From Gelidibacter pelagius (GTDB taxonomy: Bacteria; Bacteroidota; Bacteroidia; Flavobacteriales; Flavobacteriaceae), in assembly GCF_017581925.1 (NCBI RefSeq), contig NZ_JAGEVG010000019.1, positions 1-64,000 on the forward strand: 64,000 bases of DNA, given 5' to 3'. Below, in pieces: positions 7,477-17,126 of this stretch (the stretch's first letter is position 1; each line of letters begins with the position of its first letter). A program made the position numbers and the translations under genes. A model generated the notes under the pieces. That model was not told where the DNA came from. It was given only the letters and a program-made list of their open reading frames with translations, and searched no databases.

Positions 7477-9759
7477 TTAAAACGGATATCCAATCGCAAA
7501 GTTCAAGATAGGATTACTCACGTCAAAGTTAAAACGTTCTCCTTTTTTGAGTGAAGGATCATGGAAAGGCGCCGCCAAATCAAAACGGATCACAAAGCTC
7601 TGGATGTCCACACGAAGTCCGACACCGGCTCCCATGCCTAGTTCACTTATAAAATCTTTAGAGAATTTGTCCTTCCCTCCAAATGTTGGATTTTCTTTGG
7701 TGTTCCAAATATTTCCTGCATCAGCAAAAACGGCACCTTTTAAGAAAGAAACTATTGGGAAACGATATTCAAGATTGGCTTCTAATCTGATATTGCCTGT
7801 TTTGTCGAAGAAGTTCTCGCTGGTATTGTTAGGGTCTTCTTCAGCATTATAAGTCCCAGGACCCAAAGAGCGGATCCTGAAAGCTCTAACGCTATAAGGT
7901 CCACCGGCATAATATTGTTTTACAAAAGGGATCACATCAGAGTTGCCATAAGCCATTCCGTAGCCACCAAAGATACGGGCGGCAATAGTTTGTTCTTTTC
8001 CGAAGTTGAAGTGATAACGCACGTCGATATCTGCTTTGGCATATTGTGCATATTCCATACCAAGGAATGTTTTTGGGGCGTCAGGACCTTCATCTTTTCC
8101 AAATAGGCTGATAGAGTTTCCGGCCACATCCAACATAAAGTTCAGATATTTTTGATGCGTTTTTTGTTTATCGATCATCTCATTATAAGTGAACGAATAG
8201 GTCAGACCTGAAATAAACTGCTGTTCAAAACTGCGTTTCAAAAAGGGATTGTCATTTAAAATAACCTCAAACTCAGGAGTGGTCTTCATAAGATCCGTAT
8301 AACTCACGGAGATCGGGTTGATTTCATGGGTCACATATCTGTTGGCATCCCACACGTAACCAAATAATGCGGTTCCTGATAGCAGGGTATATAATTTTCT
8401 CCGATCTTGGAAATCAATGCTCACTGAAGTTTTTGTTTTTGGAATGGAATACTTGAAAAAATCATCATTGATTTTTATAGGGAAAATGACCCTCGGAAAA
8501 ATTAATTCGTTCTTCAAACCAAGTTCCAAGCTACTGTCTCCTGATGTTTTTCCGCCTCCCAATTGGGCTTCATATCCTATTTTTGCTGTTGTATTATAAG
8601 TTTCGCCACCTCCAAATACATTGCGATTGCTATAGGTTAATTCCAATGCTGGCCCTGTAAAGCTGTTGGATTTAGTCACTACCTGTAACGCCGCCGAAAA
8701 AGCGCGTTTGTTTAATGGCGATAAATAAATATTGGCTTCCAAAAGCCCTAAACTGTCCGTTACCAAGGTATCAACTTCTCTATATTGTATGTTGACAAAT
8801 TTGTAGGCACCAATGGTTGATAATCGTCTTGCCGTATTTCGTGAGGTTTCTGGGTTGTAAAGCTCACCCTCTTCTAATTTTATAAAGGGATCTAAGTGCT
8901 TTGGCTTGAAAAAAACTTCTTTCTGAATGAAATTTTTCTCTTTAAAGCGAATCGTATCGACTTGGATTGAATCGCCCGTTTCATAATTTGGGTATACGTT
9001 GACCCGAGAAATTCTATAAGGAACTATAGATTTTTTGGGTACTGCCTTCTTTAATTTGAGGAACAAATCGAAGTGTTTGTTGTCATAACGATTGGTATCT
9101 GCTTCAAAAATCAAAAAACTTTCGTTGAAATTGTAATAGCCTAGCCTCTTAAGATTTGCATCAATGCGAAGACGTTCCAGTTTCATCTTATTCAAATCAA
9201 AGCGCATCCCTTTACTTAAAGGTGACTCGGTAACCAAGGAGTCAATTTCTTTGTGGATTGGAGCAGGTAAGGAGTCCAATTGGTAGGTTTCCATCCGGTA
9301 AGGCTTAGGTACTTTTACAGTGTAAACAACTGATGCTCTTTTATCTGATTCTTCAAACTCTGAGGATGCTCTGCTATAGAAAAAGCCTCTGTTTTCAAGA
9401 CGATTAAGGAGTAGATCTTGAACTTCAAAGGTTTCCACATCCGATTGATATACCGGTTTTTCTCCAAGTTTTTTGTATAACCAACGGTTGATGAATCCTG
9501 GCTTTTCCTTTTGATTTTTATAGTAATAGTAGAGTCCAGGATACATGCCCAACAGTTTTGAATTGGGTTCAGGAAGCATTACCGATTCCAGTTCTGTTCT
9601 TAAACCCGCTTCATTTCTAATGACAGAATCAGAGACAATGGTCAGTTCTGCGCCAGTGTACAAGCGTTCGTTTTCAGGAATGTACTTGGCAATACTGCAG
9701 GAGTAAAAACTTCCGAATATGAAGAGTGAAAAAAGGATGTATTTTAAATAGAATTTCAA
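7477..9759 (-). CDS. tamL: TamL, lipoprotein form of TamA (BamA/Omp85 family)
   Basis: A 760-residue outer-membrane protein. A lipoprotein signal with Cys21 (SFYSCSIAK) sets it apart from proteobacterial TamA. POTRA-like repeats fill residues about 30-370. A 16-strand Omp85 barrel follows, with GGPYSVRAFRIRSLGPG (the conserved L6 loop, VRGF-like) and a final strand ending in aromatic GYPF. With TamB it would move lipids or help insert proteins across the envelope. It follows tamB by 90 bp on the same strand, so an operon is likely. Confidence 0.9.
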   Translation of the reverse strand: MKFYLKYILFSLFIFGSFYSCSIAKYIPENERLYTGAELTIVSDSVIRNEAGLRTELESVMLPEPNSKLLGMYPGLYYYYKNQKEKPGFINRWLYKKLGEKPVYQSDVETFEVQDLLLNRLENRGFFYSRASSEFEESDKRASVVYTVKVPKPYRMETYQLDSLPAPIHKEIDSLVTESPLSKGMRFDLNKMKLERLRIDANLKRLGYYNFNESFLIFEADTNRYDNKHFDLFLKLKKAVPKKSIVPYRISRVNVYPNYETGDSIQVDTIRFKEKNFIQKEVFFKPKHLDPFIKLEEGELYNPETSRNTARRLSTIGAYKFVNIQYREVDTLVTDSLGLLEANIYLSPLNKRAFSAALQVVTKSNSFTGPALELTYSNRNVFGGGETYNTTAKIGYEAQLGGGKTSGDSSLELGLKNELIFPRVIFPIKINDDFFKYSIPKTKTSVSIDFQDRRKLYTLLSGTALFGYVWDANRYVTHEINPISVSYTDLMKTTPEFEVILNDNPFLKRSFEQQFISGLTYSFTYNEMIDKQKTHQKYLNFMLDVAGNSISLFGKDEGPDAPKTFLGMEYAQYAKADIDVRYHFNFGKEQTIAARIFGGYGMAYGNSDVIPFVKQYYAGGPYSVRAFRIRSLGPGTYNAEEDPNNTSENFFDKTGNIRLEANLEYRFPIVSFLKGAVFADAGNIWNTKENPTFGGKDKFSKDFISELGMGAGVGLRVDIQSFVIRFDLAAPFHDPSLKKGERFNFDVSNPILNFAIGYPF

Positions 9760-9849
9760 GGTGTTCTTTGTTTATGGTTTTCTCAGTTCCTAATATGATT
9801 TGAATCTGCTTTTGATAGCTTGTTTGATTATTAGAACAGATGTTATTTT

Positions 9850-12800
9850 TTAATTCTTCTTCTTTTCGATGCTATCATCAATGGTGTCTTCTTTTGCTTT
9901 TTGCGCTTCTCTTGCAGCCTTTAATTTGGCTTTTTCTTCCTTTTCTGCTTTAGTTGTTGATTTTACCAACGCATCCCAAAGTTCATTAAACTTGTTGAAC
10001 TCTTGAGTGAAAATCACAGCAATCCCACTCACAATAATCTGTCCGTCAATGACGTTTTCAAACTCATTTCTATGGAAACCTTTTAATCTATAACGTCCGT
10101 TTTCAGTCAGGAGGTATTCAATACTCACATTACCAATAATTGGTGTCTCTTCGCCAGTTGGGCTGCTCCCTTCAACGTCTACTTCGCTACCAACACTGAC
10201 AATCAATCGGTCATTGAACATTTTCTTCTGAGCTGCAATATCCAATTGTGTCCGATCTGTAGGCGTACTTCCTTGGTAATCTGTATAACTGTCCAGTCCG
10301 AAATTAAGTTCAAAACCAGAGTTGCCCAACAACTTATCAGAGAACATATTAAGTTGGTCAGACACGGCATCATTTAAATTATCTCGTGCAATGGACGCCA
10401 CACCACCAGTACTCCCATCACTTCCGGGATCAGGATAAAATCGGTTCAATACCAATAATGAAAACACTTGTCTGTTCAGTTCATCTTCCTGTTGATTGAG
10501 TTGCTGTACCCTGCCGTATACTTGCCCGCCAATAGCACCTTGTTCGTCTTTTGGCATGTCTAAATTAAAATTTATTTTTGGCTCCATCAATTGTCCGTCA
10601 ATATTGAGATACACATAAAAAGGAAGCACCTGACGGAATTTTCCTTTAGCGGATGGATCCAAGTTTGACGTGGTTGGCGCCATCAAGGCCGATGCTGAGG
10701 TTTTGACATCATAGAGCGCCGTAACATCCAGTTTTGCATCAAATGGGTCGCCAGACCAGGTGATACGACTTCCTGAAACAAGATTGAATTTTCTGTTGAC
10801 AAGATTGTATAAATTCAATTCATAATGACCACTCTGTACTTCATAAATACCCGAAAGAGAGATGTTTCCGTTAGGTTTCATGGTAAAGTTCAAATCCCCT
10901 TCGCCAGACACATTAAAGTTATCTCCAGTGGACTCATCAATAATGATGGTTACTGCTGCATCTTGACCAATCTTCAACAAGGCGTTCATGTCAAAGCCAG
11001 TTATGGTTGCCGTTTTTTCTTCCGTTCTGGTTAAGATGGCGTCAGGATTTTCACGATTCACAAAAATGACCACACCATCTCGTTCTTCAATATTTACGGT
11101 GGCCGAAGGCATCACATAAGTTACATCTGTATCTGACCCAACGGTTGCCTTAAGATCTATTTTTGGAATCTGCAGATCGCCAGTGATTTTTGCATCGGCG
11201 TCAAAGGTGACTTTTCCGTAAAGGAAATCATTATCTTCTTTTGTGGCGTTGAGTACTTGAAAATTATCAGCGCTGATCTGTAAGTCAAATGTGGGATTGA
11301 TGAACGATTGTGTTCCGATCTTACCCGAAGCTATCAGGGTGTTTTCATTTTCATCCCTAATGGTGAAACTATTTACAGAAAGACCATCGTTGTTGATGTT
11401 TAATGTTTCTTTGGCAAGTGAGAATGCTGAATTAAACTTCTTTATCTTAAAATCGGCTTCATTGAAAGTCAAACTACCTTCATATTTTGGCTTGTCCAAT
11501 GTTCCTTCCAATTTGAATTTTCCAGAAAAACTGCCATCGGTTTCTGTGATTTCGCCTTGCGACAACCCGGTAAGTGCTTTCATATTGAATTGGTTGATGT
11601 CCAAATCCAAATCGAGGGTGGCGCCTCCTGGAAATGCAACATAATCACCTTTTAAATCTAAGTCAATCTCACCACCGTTCATGTCTACATTAAAATCATA
11701 GCTATCGCTTCCAAGAGATTTTGCATCAAGACTTAAATTGCCCATATCAACTTGCATAAAACTCAATTTCGAGATGTCTAAATCGGCAATAATTCCGGTG
11801 TTTTTAAAAGGTTCTACCAAGACAAAATCGCCGTTGAGGTTGCCCGTTGCCAATTCCTCATCAGGGTTAAGGTAATTTAAAAACTCGCTCAATTTAAAAT
11901 TCTTAAAATCTACGGCAATATGTTCCTTAGAAACAGATGGCAGGTCGTCAGTAATCTCAAAAGATTGGTTCTCACGACTGAAAACGAAGTCATTAAATTC
12001 CATTTTTTTGTCACTAATCAGAATTTCGTTGTTTTCTGGAGTGTTCCAAGGAGTCTTGTTTAAGACCAAATCTTCAGGATTGACATGAAAACGTAAGAGT
12101 TGTCGATTTCCCGTGATTTTACTGGTGATCTGCGTTAATATCTCATCTTTATGATAAGCGATGAATGCCAGAGAAAGCTCATTATTAGATTGATCTCCAG
12201 TCATTTTTGTTTTCTGTATGTTTAATGGCCCCGCCTTAATTCTGTTAAAACCTAAATCAAAGATAAATTTATCCTTGTCCGTATCCATTGAAAATGCCAA
12301 GCTGTCCAATTCATATCCACTATAATTGATATGTGGCGCAGTAATCCTGGCCGTTAATTGTCGTTCTTTTTCTTTATAATCAACGTCAAATTTAACGGTG
12401 TCCAATTTCTTTACATTCACCAAAAAGACGTCGTTCAATATTGGGGCTTCAATGATCTTTGCCCGTAATTTTAAATTGACAGGATTGGCAATGCTGTCCG
12501 GAACCTTCTCATCATTATAGAAATAGCTCAGCAGATGGCGCCTTATGGATTTGCTAAACGTTTCAGGATCCGTATTGGATTGCAGCAAGACATCCACCAA
12601 TTTATTTTTAATGGACACTGACGTCGTATCTTTTCTGACGTGGGCAAGTGCATTGAGATCTCCCAACAAATAGGTTTTGTTATCGTACACTACCACACCT
12701 TCGTCTACAATGGCCGCCACATCATAATTGATAGCATTACCCTTAAAATCGGCATAGATTTTCATGCCCGTTTTGACGTCACGTTGCATGAGTCCCAGAG

Positions 12801-14940
12801 CCTTTAGGTCGGCACCAATAATATTCAATTCTACGTTGGCTTCAGGGGAGACAGAATCTAATACAACGGTGGCATATAAATCCATGTCAAGGTTATAGTC
12901 CTTATATTTTGAGGTCACTTTTCCGCTCCCATTTTTGATATCCCCAATAAGTTTTAAGTCGTTGATATCATAATTATTGTATTTAAAACTGGACACAGTC
13001 GCTTCAATATGGGCGTCGAGATCATTTATGTTTTTTCCCTTCCCGTTGGCTTTTACAGATAAACTCAAAGTGCCCAATTGTTCATTTTGTAGCAACTCGT
13101 TCAGTTTGTAATCTTCAATGGAAAGATCCGCATCAAACTCTAACGTTTTTCCGCTTTTAAAATGTCCATCTACAGAAGCGATGCCTTGTGTGGTGGTCAA
13201 GGTTGCATTGGCGTAAATATCGTTGGGGTTTCCTTTAATGTTTCCTGCTAATTTAACCTCTTCGGGCAGGCTCACACCCAAGTCTTTTTCATCAACAAAT
13301 TGAACAATATCAGCACGGGCTGAAATGGCCGAAAAATTAGGGATGTTAAATTGAATGTTCTCTGGATCCGTAATATTTTGAATTTTTCCGTTTGCCGAAA
13401 TGTGCGTGTTTGCCCAATTGACATTCATGCGGTTAAGGTTGACATCGGACAAATAACCATTCGCCGTGGTGTTTCCGGAGAGCAAATGTTGACTTAAGGC
13501 ATTGAGATATGGATTTTTTTTCAGTTCTGGTTGAATGAGAAATACATCTTTCAAAGACACTCGAAATGTGGGAATATCAATAGCAATCTTTGATTTTTCA
13601 GGCGATTCGATCAATGCCGATAATTTAGGGTAATCGAGTCGTAAATTGGCGTTTAAACTGTTGTTGTTTAAAGCAGTCCTCAAATCAGACACTTTCAAGA
13701 TGTTATCATCAGCGCTGAACTTAAGGCTCAGTTCTTTTAAATTAAATCCAGAAATCTCTTTGAACGTAGAGTTTTCAATATGAAGTTCGGCTTTTTTATC
13801 CTTCAGGTTGATGCTGTTGGCTTGAAGATTCAAATCGTCTAAAACAATCGCATTCGGATTGAAACTGCCAGATTTTGCTTCCGCGGAAGCGACAAAATAA
13901 CTGAACTTATTATTTTGGAAATCGACAGCCCCAATGGCAAGTCTTAGTTCTGGCCATTCAAAGGTTTGAATATCCTGCTTGATGTCCTGAGTGACTTCCA
14001 CCACTTTTTGGGTAACGGCATTGGTCTCGGTTTCAGTATTTAGTACGATGGATGAGTTTTTTAGACGAAAGCTGTCCACTTCAAAATCGCTATTTGCTAA
14101 ATCTACCTTCGGGATTTTAGCGAATAATTCTTCGATATCAATTTCTGCAGCAATCCGATCGCCATACGATTGGTAGTCGGCAAACACATTGTTCAAGGTT
14201 AAACTTTCTACAGAAAGTGACGGTAAGGGCGCAGGATCTTCTTCAGGAATAATGGGTACTGGGGTTTGGATAAATTTGATCCGGGCGTCAGATAGTTCCA
14301 ATGCTGAAGCTTCAAATAACATATTTTCCAAATCGGTGGTTTTCATAGCGGCATTGAGCGTCCCTATTTTAAATCGGCTGTCAATTCCGGCAACAGCATC
14401 GTCAAAAACAATGTCGAAATCCTTGAAATTCAGTTTTCCTATAACAATATTTAAAGGTGCTGCGGTGGTATCTGCTACAACAGTTGTGGTGTCTTCAGCA
14501 GCAAATGCGTCAATCAAAAATTGGAAATTATAACCAGCGATAGAATCTTTTCGGATGATATTGGCACGAAGCCCTTCCCAATGCAAGGTATCAACACCAA
14601 TGCCTTCACCACGAATCATAGCCCAAAGAGGCACATTGGCTTCCAGCGATTTTGAATAAACTAAAGTGTCACCTTTGGTATCTTCCAGAAATAAACCATC
14701 AATTTGAAGGTTGCCGTCAAATGTGAGAAATAGACGCTCAATTTCAACTTTGGTATTGGTTTTATTGGAAATGTAAGATGTAGCCTTGTCAACAATGATA
14801 CCTTGGCCCCACGGACTTCTGATAAATAATATCAACAGGAATAAGAATATAAGAACGCCGAGAATAATTCTTCCAATTATTCTGAGGGCCCTATATTTTC
14901 TTTTTGTAGGTTTTTTTTTATCGCTGTCGTTCTCTTCCAA
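9850..14940 (-). CDS. tamB: Translocation/assembly module protein TamB
   Basis: A 1696-residue AsmA-like protein that bridges the periplasm. One membrane helix lies near residues 20-42 (GRIILGVLIFLFLLIL). It is followed by a very long beta-rich groove and a C-terminal TamB domain (DUF490) from about residue 1250, with a basic/acidic tail (KAREAQKAKEDTID). It is a bridge-like lipid transporter family member working with TamL. The start codon is TTG at 14940: no ATG occurs in frame before the membrane helix, and a -7 box at 14960-14967 leaves only a short leader. Confidence 0.9.
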   Translation of the reverse strand: MEENDSDKKKPTKRKYRALRIIGRIILGVLIFLFLLILFIRSPWGQGIIVDKATSYISNKTNTKVEIERLFLTFDGNLQIDGLFLEDTKGDTLVYSKSLEANVPLWAMIRGEGIGVDTLHWEGLRANIIRKDSIAGYNFQFLIDAFAAEDTTTVVADTTAAPLNIVIGKLNFKDFDIVFDDAVAGIDSRFKIGTLNAAMKTTDLENMLFEASALELSDARIKFIQTPVPIIPEEDPAPLPSLSVESLTLNNVFADYQSYGDRIAAEIDIEELFAKIPKVDLANSDFEVDSFRLKNSSIVLNTETETNAVTQKVVEVTQDIKQDIQTFEWPELRLAIGAVDFQNNKFSYFVASAEAKSGSFNPNAIVLDDLNLQANSINLKDKKAELHIENSTFKEISGFNLKELSLKFSADDNILKVSDLRTALNNNSLNANLRLDYPKLSALIESPEKSKIAIDIPTFRVSLKDVFLIQPELKKNPYLNALSQHLLSGNTTANGYLSDVNLNRMNVNWANTHISANGKIQNITDPENIQFNIPNFSAISARADIVQFVDEKDLGVSLPEEVKLAGNIKGNPNDIYANATLTTTQGIASVDGHFKSGKTLEFDADLSIEDYKLNELLQNEQLGTLSLSVKANGKGKNINDLDAHIEATVSSFKYNNYDINDLKLIGDIKNGSGKVTSKYKDYNLDMDLYATVVLDSVSPEANVELNIIGADLKALGLMQRDVKTGMKIYADFKGNAINYDVAAIVDEGVVVYDNKTYLLGDLNALAHVRKDTTSVSIKNKLVDVLLQSNTDPETFSKSIRRHLLSYFYNDEKVPDSIANPVNLKLRAKIIEAPILNDVFLVNVKKLDTVKFDVDYKEKERQLTARITAPHINYSGYELDSLAFSMDTDKDKFIFDLGFNRIKAGPLNIQKTKMTGDQSNNELSLAFIAYHKDEILTQITSKITGNRQLLRFHVNPEDLVLNKTPWNTPENNEILISDKKMEFNDFVFSRENQSFEITDDLPSVSKEHIAVDFKNFKLSEFLNYLNPDEELATGNLNGDFVLVEPFKNTGIIADLDISKLSFMQVDMGNLSLDAKSLGSDSYDFNVDMNGGEIDLDLKGDYVAFPGGATLDLDLDINQFNMKALTGLSQGEITETDGSFSGKFKLEGTLDKPKYEGSLTFNEADFKIKKFNSAFSLAKETLNINNDGLSVNSFTIRDENENTLIASGKIGTQSFINPTFDLQISADNFQVLNATKEDNDFLYGKVTFDADAKITGDLQIPKIDLKATVGSDTDVTYVMPSATVNIEERDGVVIFVNRENPDAILTRTEEKTATITGFDMNALLKIGQDAAVTIIIDESTGDNFNVSGEGDLNFTMKPNGNISLSGIYEVQSGHYELNLYNLVNRKFNLVSGSRITWSGDPFDAKLDVTALYDVKTSASALMAPTTSNLDPSAKGKFRQVLPFYVYLNIDGQLMEPKINFNLDMPKDEQGAIGGQVYGRVQQLNQQEDELNRQVFSLLVLNRFYPDPGSDGSTGGVASIARDNLNDAVSDQLNMFSDKLLGNSGFELNFGLDSYTDYQGSTPTDRTQLDIAAQKKMFNDRLIVSVGSEVDVEGSSPTGEETPIIGNVSIEYLLTENGRYRLKGFHRNEFENVIDGQIIVSGIAVIFTQEFNKFNELWDALVKSTTKAEKEEKAKLKAAREAQKAKEDTIDDSIEKKKN

Positions 14941-14959
14941 TAAATATGATCTAGGAGTA

Positions 14960-14967
14960 CAAATTTA
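14960..14967 (-). promoter_or_regulatory. Predicted -7 promoter box of tamB-tamL
   Basis: A perfect TAAATTTG on the minus strand, 19 bp before the TTG start. No matching -33 TTTG at the usual spacing was seen. Confidence 0.45.
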
Positions 14968-15145
14968 TCATATTAGAGGTTGTGACGTGTCTCTAAACAC
15001 GATTATTAGTGACTCTAATCTTAAAATTGGGTAAAATTAACATCTTTTTTTCGTTTTGGAGGTTTTATGTTAAAGTTGTACAAATTATACTACATCAGCT
15101 CGTTTCATACGTATATATAAATATAAACCAATAAATAATTGAATT

Positions 15146-15796
15146 ATGATGATTAAAAAATCGAGTATATTATTTGCCGCTGCCTTGACAGCATTTGTTT
15201 TTATGTCGTCTTGTGAAGATGGTAAAAAGAAAGAAGAGCAGATGAGAATTGAAACCGAACGAGTGGAAATGGAGGCTGCTGAAAACGCTAAAATAGAATT
15301 GGAAGCTGAAAAAGCGAAAGAAGCTAAAATTAAAGAAGAGGCGAGAGCCAATAGTGTTGCCGGACAAGCCATGACGAATGAGAATTTGACCACTTTGGCG
15401 GGTGCTTTGCAAGCTGCTGATTTGTCTACTATGTTGTCTGAACCAGGCGAGTACACAGTATTTGCACCATCAAATCAAGCTTTTGAGAAATTATCACAAA
15501 AAAAGCGCGATGAATTAATGCTACCGGAAAATAAGGAAATGTTGAGCGAGGTCTTGACCTATCACGTGGTTCCTGGAGTAATTAATTCTGAAAAATTAGC
15601 AGCAGCTATTAAAGGCGCCAACGGATCCTATACGTTTAAAACGGTAACCGGAGAAGAATTGACGGCTTCAATGAGCGGAGATCAATTTGTGATTAAAGAT
15701 GGCTCTGGTAAGAAAGCACAAGTTATTTTAGGAAATGTGCCAGCTTCAAACGGTATCATTTATATTATTGACACCGTATTGATGGCTAAGAAATAA
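15146..15796 (+). CDS. Fasciclin (FAS1) domain lipoprotein
   Basis: A 216-residue predicted lipoprotein with signal peptide and lipobox MSSC (Cys23). Residues about 27-72 are a highly charged E/K/A-rich helix, probably coiled coil. One FAS1 domain then follows (about 78-215), with the H1 motif YTVFAPSNQAFEKL and H2 motif LTYHVVPGVI. FAS1 domains mediate adhesion or matrix contacts. The exposed coiled-coil stalk suggests the domain is held away from the membrane. Single gene with its own terminator. Two ATGs occur in a row; either could be used. Confidence 0.88.
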   Translation: MMIKKSSILFAAALTAFVFMSSCEDGKKKEEQMRIETERVEMEAAENAKIELEAEKAKEAKIKEEARANSVAGQAMTNENLTTLAGALQAADLSTMLSEPGEYTVFAPSNQAFEKLSQKKRDELMLPENKEMLSEVLTYHVVPGVINSEKLAAAIKGANGSYTFKTVTGEELTASMSGDQFVIKDGSGKKAQVILGNVPASNGIIYIIDTVLMAKK

Positions 15797-15820
15797 TACT
15801 TATTTTATTTTTTATAGATA

Positions 15821-15850
15821 AAGACCTAACGTGAAGTTAGGTCTTTTTTT
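15821..15850 (+). terminator. Rho-independent terminator after the fasciclin gene
   Basis: A perfect 10-bp stem aagacctaac / gttaggtctt with a 5-base loop, followed by a run of T. Confidence 0.85.
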
Positions 15851-16039
15851 ATGAAGTGTTTTGGCGGGTGAATGGTATGGTGATTAAACTTTTTTAAAAG
15901 CTGAAATATTAAATTCATAAAATTCAAGTTTTGGATAGTGGATAATGAATTAAATCCTGACGATGGAAATGAGTGTTGTGGAAACAAAGATTAAGATTCA
16001 AAGAATAATGTATCTTGTGAGAAATTAAAAGACCTCTTC

Positions 16040-16552
16040 TTGACTAAGCATATCTCATTGATTAAGCATATCTCACTATTCGTTGTTTTCCAATTCATTA
16101 TTTCAATTGCCTTCTCCCAATCCCTAACCGGAAAAGTGGTAGGCATCATGGATGGCGACAGTTTTAAACTCCTCACGCTTGATTCGACAGTAGTTAGAGT
16201 GCGATTGGCCAATATTGACTGCCCAGAAAAAAAGCAGCCTTTTTCTGCCAAGGCTACCCAATTTACCGCCGATGCCATTTTCGGGAAGATGGTGACTATC
16301 AATATCCAAAAGACAGACCGATACAAACGTTATATCAGTAACGTAACTTATAATGACTCTTTAAGTTTGTGTCATGAACTGGTTAAAAATGGTCTGGCTT
16401 GGCATTATGTGAAATATTCAAAAGATAAAACCTTGCAGGAAATGGAGGACAAGGCCAAAGCTGCCAAAGTAGGCCTCTGGCAAGACTCTCACCCCACAGC
16501 ACCTTGGGAATGGCGGAGTTCCAAAAAGAAGAAAAAAGTAAAATTAGAATGA
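16040..16552 (+). CDS. Secreted thermonuclease-family nuclease (SNase)
   Basis: A 170-residue protein with a signal peptide and a staphylococcal-nuclease OB fold. The catalytic set is complete: Arg55 and Glu63 in RVRLANIDCPE, and Arg97 in DRYKRY, matching Arg35, Glu43 and Arg87 of the S. aureus enzyme. It should cut DNA and RNA with calcium outside the cytoplasm. No in-frame ATG precedes the signal peptide. TTG at 16040 or TTG at 16058 must be the start, and these lie in an 18-bp tandem duplication. The stop overlaps the next gene's start (ATGA). The basic tail is KKKKKVKLE. Confidence 0.85.
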   Translation: MTKHISLIKHISLFVVFQFIISIAFSQSLTGKVVGIMDGDSFKLLTLDSTVVRVRLANIDCPEKKQPFSAKATQFTADAIFGKMVTINIQKTDRYKRYISNVTYNDSLSLCHELVKNGLAWHYVKYSKDKTLQEMEDKAKAAKVGLWQDSHPTAPWEWRSSKKKKKVKLE

Positions 16553-16911
16553 AATTATTTAGACTTTTCCTGTTTGTCGGGGTAATGGCCTTTGCTTGTG
16601 ACCTCTCGGCACAAACTGTTTATGTAACCAAAACTGGAGAAAAATATCATAAAAACACCTGTCATTACCTGAAAAACTCCAAAAAGGAAATCGATTACAA
16701 AAAAGCTATTGAACTTCGTTATACGGCCTGTTCTGTATGCAAGCCAAATGCACAGTGGAGTCCGTTAAGTATTAGATCTACATCGATAAAATCTACCACC
16801 TCACCAACCATTAAAACTACCACAAGCACGCAATGCACTGGAAAAACGAAAGCCGGAGCACGCTGTAAACGAATGACCAAAAGCGAGAACGGGCGCTGTT
16901 ATCAGCATTAA
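16549..16911 (+). CDS. Small secreted Cys-rich protein (DUF5763-like tail)
   Basis: A 120-residue protein with an N-terminal signal peptide (MKLFRLFLFVGVMAFACDLS). A first Cys/His module has Cys at TCHYL and at ACSVC. A Thr/Ser-rich linker (SIKSTTSPTIKTTTS) leads to a second module CTGKTKAGARCKRMT...GRCYQH. Similar modules are found beside or fused to SNase-type nucleases, and the C-terminal one resembles DUF5763. They look like small zinc-binding knuckles. The start at 16549 overlaps the nuclease stop, so the two are translated together and may act as a pair. The function is unknown. Confidence 0.7.
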   Translation: MKLFRLFLFVGVMAFACDLSAQTVYVTKTGEKYHKNTCHYLKNSKKEIDYKKAIELRYTACSVCKPNAQWSPLSIRSTSIKSTTSPTIKTTTSTQCTGKTKAGARCKRMTKSENGRCYQH

Positions 16912-16969
16912 AGTTAATCTGTTTTAGATTCACTAAATGTTATTTGTTGTGACTATTAATGATTGCTTA

Positions 16970-17126
16970 GAACACTGAACACTGAACACTGAACATTAGT
17001 CCATCTTCAAAAATCAAAAATCAAAAATCAACATTTTTCAACCCGCCCCTAACTAAGAAGGTACGTTCGGGCAAGTCGTTACTTGTTAACAGTGTACCCT
17101 AATCCCCAATCCCTCATCCCTAATGC
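16970..17126. repeat. Three successive heptamer tracts
   Basis: gaacact repeats (16970-16996), aaaaatc repeats (17008-17031) and aatcccc/aatccct/catccct/aatgcct steps (17101-17126) each have a 7-base period with different sequence. They fill most of the spacer between two convergent genes. Confidence 0.65.

Noticed and set aside
15085-15456. A 123-codon minus-strand frame antisense to the fasciclin gene
   Set aside because: Its Ala/Ser-rich translation is the mirror of the charged coiled-coil coding strand; the plus gene has signal, domain and terminator.
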